64,000 nucleotides of DNA, taken from assembly GCF_004327335.1 (NCBI RefSeq), contig NZ_QJUO01000001.1, positions 305,900 to 369,899 of the forward strand, given 5' to 3'. Source of the stretch: Stutzerimonas kirkiae. Its GTDB lineage: Bacteria > Pseudomonadota > Gammaproteobacteria > Pseudomonadales > Pseudomonadaceae. The notes beneath the pieces are model-generated. The model was not told the DNA's origin. It saw only the letters and a program-made list of their open reading frames with translations, and made no database searches. Shown here piece after piece: positions 9,006-20,227 of this stretch. The translations under genes were made by a program, and so were the position numbers. How positions within the stretch are numbered: the first letter of the stretch is position 1; every line of letters starts with the position of its first letter.

Positions 9006-9505
9006 TTCAGGCTGAACAGGCAGTGGCGGTTGGCACGGGTCAGGTACTGCTTGACCGAACTGCTGGAAACACCGATGCGCCTGGCGATCTGTGCATAGTT
9101 GAGCCCCTCCAGGTGCGCCAGCAGGAAGGCTTGCCGCACGCGGGCGGGCAGGCCATCGAGCGCCTGGTCGATTTCCTGCAGGGCCTCGAGGGCCAGCCAG
9201 CGTACTTCCGGCGAAGGCGCCTGGGCCTCGGGCAGGTTCGCCAGGGTTTCCAGGTAGGCTTCTTCCAGACGCTTGCGCCGCAGGCGATGGGAAATCAGGT
9301 TGCGCGCAACCGTGGCCAGGAAGGGACGTGGTTCGCGGATATCCCTGGCCTTGTCGCTGGCCAGGACATTGACGAAGGTGTCCTGGGCGATGTCGGCAGC
9401 TTCGCTGCTGTTGCCCAGGCGACGGCGCAACCAGACCTGTAGCCAGCCATGGTGTTCGCTATAGAGCGCCTGGAATTCGGATATCTCGCTATCGGGCTGC
9501 GTCAT
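9002..9505 (-). CDS. fecI: iron-starvation (FecI-like) ECF sigma factor
   Basis: A 167-residue ECF sigma-70 factor. Region 2 is seen as AADIAQDTFVNVLA and the flanking FLATVARNLI, and region 4 as QAFLLAHLEGLNYAQIARRIGVSSSSVKQYLTRA, a helix-turn-helix that reads the -35 element. With the overlapping fecR and the STN-type receptor it forms a complete cell-surface-signalling module. A strong Fur box lies 14-32 bases before the start codon, so the module should be repressed by iron. Confidence 0.92.
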   Translation of the reverse strand: MTQPDSEISEFQALYSEHHGWLQVWLRRRLGNSSEAADIAQDTFVNVLASDKARDIREPRPFLATVARNLISHRLRRKRLEEAYLETLANLPEAQAPSPEVRWLALEALQEIDQALDGLPARVRQAFLLAHLEGLNYAQIARRIGVSSSSVKQYLTRANRHCLFSLK

Positions 9506-9518
9506 GGGAAAATTTGCT

Positions 9519-9537
9519 AATGATAATTCTTATTATC
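9519..9537 (-). promoter_or_regulatory. Fur box upstream of fecI
   Basis: On the minus strand this reads GATAATAAGAATTATCATT, matching the 19-base Fur consensus at most positions. It lies 14-32 bases before the fecI start codon, where a bound repressor would block the promoter. Seen directly; regulation is inferred from the family. Confidence 0.8.
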
Positions 9538-9564
9538 CTAAGCCGACTTTCAAGCGCGTTACAA

Positions 9565-9606
9565 CCAGAACATGAACCCAGGTGCAAGCCCGAGTTCATG
9601 TTCTGG
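9565..9606. terminator. 13-bp hairpin between the autotransporter and fecI
   Basis: Perfect inverted repeat CCAGAACATGAAC / GTTCATGTTCTGG with a 16-base loop, between the autotransporter stop (9733) and the fecI start (9505). It has no clear T-run, so it may be a Rho-assisted or bidirectional terminator, or an operator; the long loop makes a simple intrinsic terminator less typical. Confidence 0.4.
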
Positions 9607-9732
9607 CCAGGTCTTCCATACCCGCGCGGCCACAGGCTTCGGCGCACCCTGCGGAAATGATGCTTCAAGCCTGTGACCTGCCGTCGCCCCGCCCCGCTAG
9701 CGCTCTTGCGAGGGCGTTGAAAGACGCAGCCC

Positions 9733-12450
9733 TCAGAAGTCGTAACGCACCCTGGCGGCGAAGGTATCGGCGTTGAAATCGCTCTTGCCGACATGCTCGT
9801 AGTTGACGCCCAGCGTCACCGCCCCCAGCAGGTAGTCCAGCCCCACGGAGGCCTCATAGCTGTTGCGCACCGGGCTGGTGCCGCTGGTGACGAAAGGCGT
9901 ACCGCCAACCAGGAAGGTCGACGTACTGCGGCTGCTGTCCGCGGCGAAGTCGTGGTAGGCCATCAGCCGTACCTGCGGCTCCAGGGTGCCATGCGCCAGC
10001 GGATAGCGGCCTGCCAGACGAAGCCCGGCGCCAAGCTCGGCCACCTCATAGCGCTGGTCATCGACACGCAGCGCGGCAGACGAGCCCTGCTCGCGGTAGC
10101 CATCGATATCCACCAGGCTGTAGCGGGCCGCCAGGCGCGGTTCGAGCAGCAGGCCGTCATGCAACTGGAAGCCATAGCCACCGACCAGGTTCAGGCCGAG
10201 CAGGCGACTGTCGTAGTCGGCCTTGGCCAGGGTACTGGCGACCCGGCGCCGGCCCTGGTTATCGTTCAGGCCATAGGTGAGACTGGCATCGGCGAACCAT
10301 GGCCCCTGCTCGAAGCCGCCATAGAGCGAGAACGCATGGCTTTCGATCTCGGTGCGATTGCCGCCATCGCTGCCATTGACGCTCGTGTCGATGAAGCTGT
10401 AGGCCAGGCCCAGGGTCAGTCGCTCCTCGAGCTTGCCGTCGGCGCCGATGGCCACGCCCCGGCTGTAGGCGTTATAGCCCGTGATGCCATCACGCAGCCC
10501 CTGGTCGCTCTCGCTGTAGAGCGCTTGCCCCCAGGCGCCGGTCCGGCTCAGCCCGTCGCCGGAGGAAAGCCCGCTGCGCAGGCTGCCGGTACGGTTGCTG
10601 GCGGCATTGCCGATCAGTTGATGGCCCCTCTGCGCCGCCTCGCGCGCGGCACCATGGATATCCGGCGTCAGCTCGCCGGCCAGCCTGGCGGCCTGGGCCT
10701 GGTCGGCATTGGCGAAGGCCTGGAACAACGGCGGATCGCGCTGTTCCAGTTGGCCCAAGATGCCGCTGAAGGACTTCAATGCACGACCGGCATTGCGCGA
10801 ACCACCATTGCCGACGACGATATCGTCGATCTCCGTACCGCTGCGCAGCGATACGGTGGCCGTCACCTGGTCGTTTTCGCTGCCATAGGTATCGACCCGC
10901 AGCAGGGCCGAGCTGCTGACCACACTCAGCCCCTGGTCATCCAGGGTACCGGCCTTGACCAGGATGTACTGGCTACCGTCAGGGCTGAAGTCCTCGCCCT
11001 GGGCCGCCAGGCGGATACGCGAGCCATTCTTGAACTCCGCAATACCGGATACCTCCAGCACGGCCTTTTCGGCATCGGTGGCGCTGCTCAGGGTCATGCC
11101 CAGGGACGAAGGGCCGGCCAGGTTCAGACTGCCGTCGATAAGGGTATGGGCCTGCACCAGCTCAAGATGCCCGACGATATTGTCCGAGGTAGCGCCGATG
11201 TCGATCCAGCCGCCGTCCTTCATGCGGATATTGGCGCCGGTTTCAGTGATATCGGTACCGGAGAAGGCCACCTCGCCCATGATATTGATGCTGGTCAGAT
11301 CGACCAGGTTGCCCTCGATGCGACCGCTGTTCCAGTCGAGATAGATGCTCTCGCCATTTTCCAGGTAGCTGGCATCGATGGCATTGGCCTGGGAAATGAT
11401 ATCGCCGTTGTTTTCGACCAGCAGGAAGGCATTATCCTCCCCCAACCCGTTCGCGTCGAAAGTGATCGCATCGTCGACCGACTGGATCAGGCCATTGTTG
11501 AGGATACCCGGCCCCTCCCCGGTAAAGGTTGCGCCATCGACCAGAATAGCGATGGACTCTTCGTCACGACCGATGATGCTGCCATTGTTGACCAGTTGCT
11601 TGAGTGTAGTGGGGCCAAGCCACTCGAACTGGCTGTCGTATTGAAACCCTCGATAAAGATCGATAGCCACGCCATCGCCAACGACCTCGATGGTCCCGTC
11701 GTTGATCAGGCTGCCGGCCAGCTCGACCCCCTGCAAACCTATACCGCTGCTATTCAAGCCTACCGCCCGGATAGTCGCCCCTGCCTCGTTATGGATATCC
11801 CCATCGATAGCGCTATCGCGTATATGGATGGCAGAGATCATATCGGTAACCGGGTCCCCCAAACCTTGGGCCTGGATAAGGCCGGAGTTGATCAGGCTGC
11901 CGACCAGGTAGGTATCGTGGCGGATATCCAGAGCCGTGGTGTTCAACCCCTCGGTAGTGATACTGCCCTGATTGTGCAGATCGCCGGTTATGGTGCTGTT
12001 ATGGATGGACAGAGTCCCGCTCGATCCGTTGCCCTGGACCGCCAGGCTCCCCTGGTTGAGCAGGCTGCCCTGGATGCCGACCTGCTCGATCCGCAAGGCG
12101 CTGCTGGCATCGCTCAGGACCGAGATACTGCCCTTGTTCAGCAGATCCCCACCCACATTGCTGAGAACAAGGCCCTCGCCAAAGACCTCATCGAAAACCA
12201 CCCCATTGCCCCCGGCATTCTCGATGCCGGCATCCAGGGTCAGCCCCTGTGCGATGGATACATTGGTCAGGCGCACCGCGTCGGCAGCACTGCCACTGAA
12301 AGCACCGGTGATTTCCAGGCTGTCGGTATACGCCTGGTTCTCCGACAGCAAGCCGCTGTCGTTCAGTTGCACGGTCTGCGCCAGGGCGGGCAATGCCGCT
12401 GCGGTGACAGCGAGGGCGAGCAGTGTCTTGCAAAAACCAGAGGGGATCAT
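9733..12450 (-). CDS. autotransporter (type Va) with beta-barrel domain
   Basis: A 905-residue secreted or surface protein. Start chosen at ATG 12450, which follows AAGGAAG and opens a clear signal peptide (MIPSGFCKTLLALAVTAAA...ALAQ). Residues about 30-530 are a passenger made of repeating short beta segments rich in GSL-N-G, SLINDG and DIHNEAG turns, as in a right-handed beta-helix. From about residue 640 comes the autotransporter beta-barrel (GAWGQALYSESDQGLRDG..., YGLNDNQGRR), ending in RVRYDF with the expected terminal Phe. No protease or lipase catalytic motif was recognised in the passenger, so its activity is unknown; adhesion or biofilm roles are common in such proteins. Confidence 0.9.
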   Translation of the reverse strand: MIPSGFCKTLLALAVTAAALPALAQTVQLNDSGLLSENQAYTDSLEITGAFSGSAADAVRLTNVSIAQGLTLDAGIENAGGNGVVFDEVFGEGLVLSNVGGDLLNKGSISVLSDASSALRIEQVGIQGSLLNQGSLAVQGNGSSGTLSIHNSTITGDLHNQGSITTEGLNTTALDIRHDTYLVGSLINSGLIQAQGLGDPVTDMISAIHIRDSAIDGDIHNEAGATIRAVGLNSSGIGLQGVELAGSLINDGTIEVVGDGVAIDLYRGFQYDSQFEWLGPTTLKQLVNNGSIIGRDEESIAILVDGATFTGEGPGILNNGLIQSVDDAITFDANGLGEDNAFLLVENNGDIISQANAIDASYLENGESIYLDWNSGRIEGNLVDLTSINIMGEVAFSGTDITETGANIRMKDGGWIDIGATSDNIVGHLELVQAHTLIDGSLNLAGPSSLGMTLSSATDAEKAVLEVSGIAEFKNGSRIRLAAQGEDFSPDGSQYILVKAGTLDDQGLSVVSSSALLRVDTYGSENDQVTATVSLRSGTEIDDIVVGNGGSRNAGRALKSFSGILGQLEQRDPPLFQAFANADQAQAARLAGELTPDIHGAAREAAQRGHQLIGNAASNRTGSLRSGLSSGDGLSRTGAWGQALYSESDQGLRDGITGYNAYSRGVAIGADGKLEERLTLGLAYSFIDTSVNGSDGGNRTEIESHAFSLYGGFEQGPWFADASLTYGLNDNQGRRRVASTLAKADYDSRLLGLNLVGGYGFQLHDGLLLEPRLAARYSLVDIDGYREQGSSAALRVDDQRYEVAELGAGLRLAGRYPLAHGTLEPQVRLMAYHDFAADSSRSTSTFLVGGTPFVTSGTSPVRNSYEASVGLDYLLGAVTLGVNYEHVGKSDFNADTFAARVRYDF

Positions 12451-12720
12451 CGGATCTTCCTTGAATGTCTGTGATTGACTGCCACGGATGAATAGCGGCG
12501 GGGAAATGATAAAGGACGAATATCCTTTTGCCATCACCAACCCGCCATTGATTCTTATTTCCTGGCAATACCCCCGCGAGCCTTGATCGAAATCAAATAC
12601 CCATCGGCCTGCGCGCGAATGCCTTGTGTAGGGTGCCGTCAGCCGCCACGACAACGGATCGTTGAGGCGATACCAGGTACGGGGAGAGGTATGCCCAGCT
12701 AAAATGGGCACCCTGAAACA

Positions 12721-12749
12721 AGGAAACCCGGGGCAAGCCCGGGTTTCCT
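12721..12749 (-). terminator. intrinsic terminator of the Tim44-like gene
   Basis: A 12-bp perfect stem AGGAAACCCGGG / CCCGGGTTTCCT with a 5-base loop, 20 bases after the stop of the Tim44-like gene. The rest of the 318-base gap up to the autotransporter start holds that gene's leader; nothing else was recognised. Confidence 0.75.
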
Positions 12750-12768
12750 GTAGCGCAATGAAAGCGTA

Positions 12769-13611
12769 TCAGCCGTTCTGGCGGATACCGGCGACCAGCC
12801 AGGGTTGGTTCTCGCCCTGCTGGCGCTCCATGCGCCAGCTTTCGCTGAAGGCTTCGCCCTGGTCGAAACGCGAGTTCTTCGAGACACCGGAGAAGGTCAG
12901 GGTGGCGACCGTCTTCTCCGGATTGTCGTCGACGCCGTCGAGTTGGATTTCCAGGCCATCGATATAGGTGGACTGGTAGCCGTCGCCCAGTTCGGCGCGC
13001 TCACGCTTGAGGAATTCGAACATCTGCGGGGTGACGAACTCGGCGATCTTGTCCATTTCGTTGGCGTCCCAATGCTGTTGCAGGGACAGGAAATGCTCGC
13101 GGGCCGCCGATACGAAGCTCTGCTCGTTGAACCAGGCCGGCGCGTTGATCACCGGCGCCACACTGGCGACGGGCGCGCTGCCACCGAAGATCGACGCTTG
13201 CGGTGCGGCTTCACGCTGCAACGGCGCATGCCCGGCAGCGGCGGGTTGCTGCTGGCGGCGGGCGGCGAGGAAGCGGAACAGCAGGAAGGCGATCAGGCCG
13301 AAGATCAGGATGTCGAGGAACTGGATACCCTCGAAGCCGTCCCCCATGAACATCGAGGCGAGCAGACCGCCGGCGGCGATGCCGGCCAGCGGGCCGAGCC
13401 AGCGCGAAGCGCCGCTGGCGGCAGTCTGGCGGCCAGCGGTGGCCGGCGCGGCGGCGGTGTCGTTGCGTTGCGGTTGCGCCTGGCGAGTCTGGTGGCTGGG
13501 GGCCGCGCCGAAGCTCTTGCCGCTGCCCATGCGTCGGGCTTCGGCGTCGATACTGAAGGTCAGGCCGACACACAGGGAAAGGGCCATGAAAAGGCTGAGC
13601 ACTCGTTGCAT
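12769..13611 (-). CDS. Tim44-like domain membrane protein
   Basis: A 280-residue protein with an N-terminal signal or anchor (LFMALSLCVGLTFSIDAEA), a low-complexity Gln/Ala/Thr region (residues about 35-65), a hydrophobic pair of segments (LAGIAAGGLLASMFMG and FLDILIFGLIAFLLFRFLA, residues about 75-115) and a C-terminal Tim44-like domain (residues about 150-280, FNEQSFVSAAREHFLSLQ...). This domain order is typical of the bacterial Tim44/MRPL45 family of inner-membrane proteins of unknown function. It has its own strong terminator at 12721-12749. Confidence 0.8.
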   Translation of the reverse strand: MQRVLSLFMALSLCVGLTFSIDAEARRMGSGKSFGAAPSHQTRQAQPQRNDTAAAPATAGRQTAASGASRWLGPLAGIAAGGLLASMFMGDGFEGIQFLDILIFGLIAFLLFRFLAARRQQQPAAAGHAPLQREAAPQASIFGGSAPVASVAPVINAPAWFNEQSFVSAAREHFLSLQQHWDANEMDKIAEFVTPQMFEFLKRERAELGDGYQSTYIDGLEIQLDGVDDNPEKTVATLTFSGVSKNSRFDQGEAFSESWRMERQQGENQPWLVAGIRQNG

Positions 13612-13695
13612 TAGGGGGTTCCGCTTTATCTGGTGGGTTTACGCACGCCATGTTGCCCAGCGTCGGGCCATAGCGCCACTGCTAAATGTTTCGGG

Positions 13696-14397
13696 TTATT
13701 CCGAAGAATAGCGCGCCTTCGGCGTCGCCATCGGCAACGGGCCATCGCCGATCGGGCGGAACTCGCCTTTGGCGGCGTCGTAGGCCCTGATTTCGCAGCT
13801 TTCGATATCGTAGACCCAGCCGTGGATGAACAACTGCCCGCTGGCCAGTCGCGCCGCCACCGAGGGGTGGGTACGCAGGTGGTCGAGCTGGGCCAGGACG
13901 TTTTCCTCGGTGAGGATGCCAAGGGTGTTGTGGTCGGCGCAGCCGCAGTTTTCCGCCACCACGGTCTTGGCCACCTCGGAGTGACGCAGCCAGGCCTTGA
14001 CCGTGGGCATGCTCTCCAGCTCCGCCGGGTTGAGCACGGCTTTCATCGCACCGCAGTCCGAGTGGCCGCAGACGATGATGTGGTGCACGCCCAGGGCCAT
14101 CACGGCGAACTCGATGGCGGTCGAGACGCCCCCGTTCATCTGCCCATAGGGTGGCACCACGTTGCCGACGTTGCGGGTGACGAACAGGTCGCCCGGCGAA
14201 CTCTGGGTGATCAGTTCGGGGATGATGCGCGAGTCGGCACAGGTGATGAACATGGCGCGCGGGGTCTGCTCATGGGCGAGCTTCTTGAACAGCTCGCGCT
14301 GCGCCGGGAATACGTCTTCGCGGAAGCGCCGCACACCCGTGACGATATGCTGGAGGGCGACTTCGGCAGTTTCCGGCTGGCTGTTTTTCTTGCTCAT
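13696..14397 (-). CDS. beta-class carbonic anhydrase
   Basis: A 233-residue zinc enzyme that interconverts CO2 and bicarbonate in the cytoplasm. Zinc and active-site residues are seen: Cys53-x-Asp55-x-Arg57 (ITCADSRIIPE) and His112-x-x-Cys115 (GHSDC). Start chosen at ATG 14397 (MSKKNSQPETAEVAL), with GGGA 11 bases upstream; ATG 14454 would add an unlikely leader that reaches into the end of the trpI region. It lies downstream of trpI in the same direction, with a 72-base gap. Confidence 0.92.
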   Translation of the reverse strand: MSKKNSQPETAEVALQHIVTGVRRFREDVFPAQRELFKKLAHEQTPRAMFITCADSRIIPELITQSSPGDLFVTRNVGNVVPPYGQMNGGVSTAIEFAVMALGVHHIIVCGHSDCGAMKAVLNPAELESMPTVKAWLRHSEVAKTVVAENCGCADHNTLGILTEENVLAQLDHLRTHPSVAARLASGQLFIHGWVYDIESCEIRAYDAAKGEFRPIGDGPLPMATPKARYSSE

Positions 14398-14469
14398 TAT
14401 GCTGTTCCCGATCAGGTCTGATTCACGTTTAGATGGACAGCGCGACACGCCCATGGGTCACAGATTTTT

Positions 14470-15360
14470 TCACCGCTCGCCAAGTTCCCGGTACAGCCAG
14501 GCCGCCAGCCGTTCGGCACGCGGATCGGCCTGCCTGGCCGGCACCCAGAGAGCGAGCCGGGCCTGGGTCTCGACGAACCCCCAGGGCGCCTCCAGGCGCC
14601 CGGAGGCCAGGTCGTCGGCGACCAGTTGCCGAGGCGCGATGGCGACCCCGAGGCCGGCCACCGCCGCTTCCAGCAGGTAGTACAGGTGCTCGAAGCCCTG
14701 GCCGAAGCGCAGTTCCTCTGGCGCCAGGCCATTGCGCAGCGCCCATTGCGGCCAGGCCTGGGGGCGCGAGCCGGTGTGCAGCAGCGCCTCGCCGAGCAGC
14801 GCGTCTGGAGCGGCCCCGCACAATTGCGGGTAATGGCCGTAGCGGGGGCTCAGCACTGGGCCGATGGATTCGCTGGCCAGTTCGTATACACGCACATCCG
14901 CCGGCCAGGGCGGCTCGCAGAACAGCAGGGTGGCATGGGCGCCAGAGGTCAGCGGCTGCAGTTCGCCCTGGCTGCTGGAGAGTTGCAGGCGCAGTTCCGG
15001 CAGGTCGCGGTCGATACGGCTGAGCCGCGGGATCAGCCAGCGCGCCAGCAGGCTGCCCGGGCAATCGAGGACGAAGGGCGCATCCAGCGGCTGTCGCCGC
15101 AGTTCGCCACACAACGTCTGCAGGCGCTGGAAGCTTTCGCCGGCCACATCGCGCAGGCGCTGCCCGGCATCCGTGAGTTTTACGCCACGCCCATCGCGCA
15201 CCAGCAGGGCCACGCCCAGTTCCTCTTCGAGCAACCGCACCTGCCGACTGATCGCCCCATGGGTCACATGCAGCTCTTCACCGGCCTTGCCGATGCTGAG
15301 CAGGCGGGCAGCGGCCTCGAAGGCGCGCAGGGCATTCAGGGAAGGCAGGTCGCGACTCAT
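14470..15360 (-). CDS. trpI: LysR-type activator of trpBA, TrpI
   Basis: A 296-residue LysR regulator, started at ATG 15360 ([19 protein letters not shown]), which is where LysR proteins begin. The helix-turn-helix is at residues about 20-40 ([26 protein letters not shown]), followed by a substrate-binding domain. It is divergent from trpBA with a 119-base shared control region, the arrangement in which Pseudomonas TrpI, bound to indoleglycerol phosphate, activates trpBA and represses itself. The gene name rests on this position and the family match. Confidence 0.92.
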   Translation of the reverse strand: MSRDLPSLNALRAFEAAARLLSIGKAGEELHVTHGAISRQVRLLEEELGVALLVRDGRGVKLTDAGQRLRDVAGESFQRLQTLCGELRRQPLDAPFVLDCPGSLLARWLIPRLSRIDRDLPELRLQLSSSQGELQPLTSGAHATLLFCEPPWPADVRVYELASESIGPVLSPRYGHYPQLCGAAPDALLGEALLHTGSRPQAWPQWALRNGLAPEELRFGQGFEHLYYLLEAAVAGLGVAIAPRQLVADDLASGRLEAPWGFVETQARLALWVPARQADPRAERLAAWLYRELGER

Positions 15361-17494
<2,134 letters not shown>

Positions 17495-17511
17495 AAGCGG
17501 CAGACACAGCT

Positions 17512-17542
17512 ACAAGCTTCAAGCCATAAGCTCGAAGCTTGT
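17512..17542. terminator. hairpin after trpA
   Basis: Inverted repeat ACAAGCTTC / GAAGCTTGT beginning 18 bases after the trpA stop. The AAGCTTC-type palindrome is common after Pseudomonas genes. It probably ends or stabilises the trpBA message, although there is no long T-run. Confidence 0.45.
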
Positions 17543-17571
17543 GGTTCTGTACGGATGGTGACGATCACCAC

Positions 17572-17636
17572 GTAGGGTGCGCTGCGCGCACCGGCAAGCG
17601 ACACGTCATCACCCCGGTGCACACGGCGAACCCTAC
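17572..17636. repeat. dispersed palindrome, family 3, copy 1
   Basis: A 65-base imperfect palindrome with arms GTAGGGTGCGCTGCGCGCACC and GGTGCACACGGCGAACCCTAC around a spacer GCAAGCGACACGTCATCACC. The same element, inverted, is at 20162-20227, and a half copy is at about 63858-63878. It lies between the convergent trpA and MFS genes. Confidence 0.7.
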
Positions 17637-17671
17637 GGTGCCATGGTGAATAGATTCTTAAAGAGTCGGAA

Positions 17672-19330
17672 TCACTGGAACAGCACCACCGTCTTCTGCA
17701 GGGTGATCCACATGCCCCAGAGCATTGGGATACCCACCAGCAGCCAGCAGACGATCACCAGCGGCCTGCTGGATGGATCGGCGGACCACTCCAGCTCGGC
17801 GCAGGCCGGCACCGCTTTTGCGCCATGCGCCCGCAGTTCGGCCAGTTCCGCCTCACTCATGAAATGCCTGGCCGCCACCGGGCGCACCAGGGCATTGCAG
17901 ATGAACCCCAGCACCAGCAGCCCGGCCAGGATATACAGGGTGATGTCGTAGGCCGCGGCCTGCTCCACGCCGATGCCCAACTGATATTCGCGCAGGTAGT
18001 TGACCAGCACCGGCCCGAGCACACCGGCCACCGCCCAGGCGGTCAGCAGGCGACCATGGATGGCGCCGACCATCTGCGTGCCGAACAGGTCGGCCAGGTA
18101 GGCCGGCACCGTGGCGAAGCCGCCGCCGTACATCGACAGGATGATGCAGAACGCCAGCACGAACAACGCCAGGTTGCCCCACTGGCCGAGCAGCGGCACG
18201 GCGGCGTAAAGGGCGAAGCCCAGGCCGAAGAAGACGAAATAGGTGGCCTTGCGGCCGATGATGTCCGAGCAGGAGGCCCAGAAGAAACGCCCGCCGATAT
18301 TGAACAGGCTGAGCAGCCCGGTGAAGCCGGCAGCGATCACCGCGATCTCGGCCAGTTGCGCCTTGTCGAGCTGGTCGAAGGACAGCTCGAGGCCGATCAG
18401 GCGCCCGGCGAACACCTCCTGCAACAGCGGCGAAGCCATGCCGATGATGCCGATACCCGCCGACACATTCAGGCAGAGTACGCCCCAGATCAGCCAGAAC
18501 TGCGGTGTTTTCCAGGCCGTGTTCACATGCACGTGGCCCCGGGTGATCATCGCGTTGTCCACCTTCGCCCGGGGCACCACCCAGCCTTCGGGCTTCCAGC
18601 CTACCGGCGGCACGCGGTAGCCAAGGGCGCCGCCGATCATGAACAGCAGGTAGATCAGCGCCATCACCACGAAGCTCTGCCAGACGCCGACACCCTGCGA
18701 CGTCGAGAAATGCTCCATCAGCAGCGCCGCCAGTGGCGCACCGACCATCGCCCCGCCGCCGAAGCCCATGATCGCCATGCCGGTGGCCATGCCACGCTTG
18801 TCCGGGAACCACTTGATCAGCGTGGAAACCGGCGAGATATAGCCCAGCCCCAGGCCGATGCCGCCGATCACCCCGGAACCGAGCCAGAGCAGCCACAATT
18901 GGTGCAGATGGATACCCAGCGCCGAGATCAGCAGGCCGCCGCACCAGCACAGCGTGGACACCAGGCCGGCCTTGCGTGGCCCGACCCGCTCCACCCAGCC
19001 GCCCCAGGCCGCCGCCGAGCAGCCGAGGAAGACGAAGAACAGCGTGTAGATCCAGCCGAGCATGGAGATCGGCCAGTCGCACTGGCTGGAGAACAGTTGC
19101 TCGAAGAAGCCGATCCCGGGCGCGCAGGCGACCGCCTTGTCGATGCCGATGGCCTTGGACAGCGGTATCCAGAATACCGAGAAGCCGTAGGCCATGCCGA
19201 TGCACAGGTGGATGGCGAGGGCCGCCGGTGGGACCAGCCAGCGGTTGAATCCGGGTTTGGCGGTGATCCGCTCTTTCGACAGGAAGGCGGGTTTCTCCAC
19301 CGCCCCCTCCAACACACGCGTATCAGGCAT
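17672..19330 (-). CDS. OFA-family major facilitator (oxalate/formate antiporter-like)
   Basis: A 552-residue inner-membrane carrier with about 12 hydrophobic segments and OFA-type features: HLCIGMAYGFSVFWIPLSK in the first helix, the helix 2-3 loop WVERVGPRKA, and YISPVSTLIKWFPDKRGMATG in the middle. It is longer than the typical 400-450 residues because of an extended loop after the first helix (KAVACAPGIGFFEQLFSSQCDW), seen in a Pseudomonas subgroup. The substrate is not known; small organic acids are the family theme. The start at 19330 has a weak GAGAC site. Confidence 0.82.
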   Translation of the reverse strand: MPDTRVLEGAVEKPAFLSKERITAKPGFNRWLVPPAALAIHLCIGMAYGFSVFWIPLSKAIGIDKAVACAPGIGFFEQLFSSQCDWPISMLGWIYTLFFVFLGCSAAAWGGWVERVGPRKAGLVSTLCWCGGLLISALGIHLHQLWLLWLGSGVIGGIGLGLGYISPVSTLIKWFPDKRGMATGMAIMGFGGGAMVGAPLAALLMEHFSTSQGVGVWQSFVVMALIYLLFMIGGALGYRVPPVGWKPEGWVVPRAKVDNAMITRGHVHVNTAWKTPQFWLIWGVLCLNVSAGIGIIGMASPLLQEVFAGRLIGLELSFDQLDKAQLAEIAVIAAGFTGLLSLFNIGGRFFWASCSDIIGRKATYFVFFGLGFALYAAVPLLGQWGNLALFVLAFCIILSMYGGGFATVPAYLADLFGTQMVGAIHGRLLTAWAVAGVLGPVLVNYLREYQLGIGVEQAAAYDITLYILAGLLVLGFICNALVRPVAARHFMSEAELAELRAHGAKAVPACAELEWSADPSSRPLVIVCWLLVGIPMLWGMWITLQKTVVLFQ

Positions 19331-19463
19331 GACGCTGTCTCATCTGTATGGATTGGCGATCGCCAGAAAAGGGGCGCAGATAATGTCGGCCCCTGGCTTG
19401 CAACGCAAGATGCAGCCTTTGTATAGGCAGGGCGCTCGCGCTACGCTGCTATTGCGCTACAAA

Positions 19464-19592
19464 GGCTTCGATTAAAAGCGCTGGAGGCTGGAAAGCTGGA
19501 GGTAGAGACTCCGCTTCCGCACAGGCTTGTCGTCCAGCCCCAAGCCTTCCAGCGCTGTTTTCGGCTCTTCGAGTGCCTAGCGCGATCACCCC
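19464..19592. repeat. dispersed palindromic element, family 1, copy 2
   Basis: A 129-base intergenic element between the divergent MFS and tag genes. It contains CTTCGATTAAAAGCGCTGG, GGCTGGA arms, CGTCCAGCCCCAAGCCTTCC, CAGCGCTGTTTTCGGCTCTTC and the outer tail TAGCGCGATCACC. Compared with copy 6 (58146-58256), the flanks are conserved and the loop differs. The tag promoter must lie in or just after its right end. Confidence 0.75.
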
Positions 19593-19619
19593 GTTTGTAT
19601 TAAGGCTGTAGGATTTCCC

Positions 19620-20165
19620 ATGCCCCGTTGCTTCTGGTGTACCGACGACCCCTTGTATATCGCCTACCACGATCATGAGTGGGGCGTGCCCTTGCGCGAG
19701 CCCCGGGCGCTGTTCGAGCTGTTGCTGCTGGAGGGCTTCCAGGCCGGGCTTGCGTGGATCACCGTGCTGAAGAAGCGCGAACGCTACCGGCAGGTGCTCT
19801 GGGGCTTCGAGCCGGAACGCCTGGCACGCATGAGCGACGACGAGATCGAGGCGCTGCTGCAGGACCCCGGCATCATCCGCAATCGCCTCAAGCTCAAGGC
19901 TGCCCGGCAGAATGCCCGCGCCTGGCTGGCCCAGGACGACCCGGTGGCCCTGCTGTGGTCGTTCGTCGGCGGCGCCCCCATCGTCAATCACTGGCGCGGG
20001 CGCGGCGAAATACCCACCGTCACCGCGGAAGCCGAGGCCATGAGCAAGGCGCTGAAAAAGGCCGGTTTCACCTTCGTCGGCCCGACCATCTGCTATGCCT
20101 TCATGCAGGCCAGCGGCATGGTGATGGACCACACCATCGACTGCGACCGCTATCCACTCCCGTAG
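19620..20165 (+). CDS. tag: DNA-3-methyladenine glycosylase I
   Basis: A 181-residue base-excision repair enzyme that removes 3-methyladenine from alkylated DNA. It has the zinc-snap ligands of Tag: Cys4 and His17 (MPRCFWC..., YHDHEW) and His171 and Cys175 (DHTIDCDRY), plus the family string GFQAGLAWITVLKKRERYR. The length is typical. Its stop (at 20163-20165) sits at the left edge of a family-3 palindrome that could act as its transcript end. Confidence 0.96.
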   Translation: MPRCFWCTDDPLYIAYHDHEWGVPLREPRALFELLLLEGFQAGLAWITVLKKRERYRQVLWGFEPERLARMSDDEIEALLQDPGIIRNRLKLKAARQNARAWLAQDDPVALLWSFVGGAPIVNHWRGRGEIPTVTAEAEAMSKALKKAGFTFVGPTICYAFMQASGMVMDHTIDCDRYPLP

Positions 20166-20227
20166 GATGCGCCGTGCGCACCAGGGGTGATGGCGCGTCG
20201 CTTGCTGGTGCGCACGGCACACCCTAC
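20162..20227. repeat. dispersed palindrome, family 3, copy 2
   Basis: A 66-base palindrome with arms GTAGGATGCGCCGTGCGCACC and GGTGCGCACGGCACACCCTAC around a spacer that is the reverse complement of the one in copy 1. It starts inside the tag stop codon region. Confidence 0.75.

Noticed and set aside
9793..12474. An 893-codon open frame antisense to the autotransporter
   Set aside because: It is the complementary strand of a repetitive high-GC gene, has no ribosome site or known domain, and the sense frame has a signal peptide and beta-barrel.
12451..12711. 87-residue N-terminal extension of the autotransporter
   Set aside because: The signal peptide and the AAGGAAG site both point to ATG 12450.
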